64,000 bases of DNA from positions 930,001-994,000 of the forward strand of contig NC_012029.1 in the NCBI RefSeq assembly GCF_000022205.1, written 5' to 3'. This document shows positions 63,873 to 64,000 of this stretch, in pieces. A program made the position numbers and the translations under genes. The notes below the pieces were generated by a model that saw only the letters and a list, made by a program, of their open reading frames with translations, was not told the DNA's origin and made no database searches. The first letter of the stretch is position 1. Each line of letters begins with the position of its first letter. Source of the DNA: Halorubrum lacusprofundi ATCC 49239. Its GTDB lineage: Archaea > Halobacteriota > Halobacteria > Halobacteriales > Haloferacaceae.

Positions 63873-64000
63873 CTACTGACCTGTGCCCGCCGAGTCCGTC
63901 GATTCCGCGGACTCGGCGTGCTCCGAGCCGGCCCCATTGATGGGTACCGCGTCGCCCGTGGGAACGGAGACCGTGACGATCGTCCCGTGGGGCTCCCGCT
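63873..64000 (-). CDS. C-terminus of a sensor histidine kinase, cut by the window edge
   Basis: The last 42 residues are visible: REPHGTIVTVSVPTGDAV and then an Ala/Ser/Glu/Gly-rich tail to the stop. GTIVTVSVP is the usual last strand of a HATPase domain. Everything upstream lies outside the window, so the class of sensor is unknown. Confidence 0.55.
   Translation of the reverse strand, partial: REPHGTIVTVSVPTGDAVPINGAGSEHAESAESTDSAGTGQ

Overview
The window is chromosomal DNA from an extremely halophilic archaeon (class Halobacteria), most likely Halorubrum or a close relative. Proteins are strongly acidic, GC is high, and genes are preceded by archaeal TATA elements about 27 nt before (often leaderless) starts. 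The gene set is typically haloarchaeal: psmA beside RNase P subunits, FttA/aCPSF1, TFS, gshA, GyrB-GyrA and a PilB/PilC locus with five small pilin-like proteins. The genus is inferred from the style of the GC-rich interspersed intergenic repeats; no rRNA is present.

Layout. 0-10 kb: end of an FAD/NAD reductase, a class I aminotransferase, a membrane hydrolase, a PHP protein, arginase, an HTH regulator, an NDH-2-like dehydrogenase, pyrimidine nucleoside salvage (uridine phosphorylase, cytidine deaminase) and an AI-2E family permease. 10-18.5 kb: a threonine-synthase-like protein that lacks the PLP lysine, a 9-bp minisatellite, RNase P component 4, a Trm112-like protein, then a thiol/CoA neighbourhood (CoA-disulfide reductase, coaD, gshA). 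18.7-26.6 kb: DoxX, endonuclease III, small regulators, a DJ-1 protein, and rnp3-methyltransferase-rnp2-psmA. 26.6-32.4 kb: FttA, methylglyoxal synthase, TFS and an AlaX-type editing protein. 32.4-41.7 kb: one long minus-strand locus for a type IV pilus-like machine (ATPase, membrane platform, five N-terminally hydrophobic small proteins).

41.9-43.7 kb carries three membrane proteins (SMR, TRIC/UPF0126, DUF1405). 43.7-49.26 kb looks like an accessory island ending at tRNA-Arg(CCT): a 5'-truncated TnpB with an omega-RNA-like 3' hairpin, a Tat-exported PhoX-like protein, and a P-loop NTPase/MscS pair broken by three single-base frameshifts. A 14-bp copy of the tRNA 3' end sits 79 bp from the tRNA. 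49.3-54.4 kb: TatA, a peroxiredoxin, a 0.33-kb mobile-element remnant, an acyl-CoA synthetase, a lipoprotein and a GNAT protein. 54.7-59.1 kb: gyrB-gyrA. 59.2-64 kb: a degenerate RNA-ligase-like protein divergent from a Fe-ADH-fold protein with three of four metal ligands replaced, a repeat-rich spacer, a MATE exporter, an EamA permease and the tail of a histidine kinase.

The most unusual observations are three conserved-fold enzymes that have lost defining catalytic residues (PLP lysine, Fe ligands, ligase KxDG), two of them divergent neighbours; the NTPase-MscS pair; and the tRNA-bounded island.
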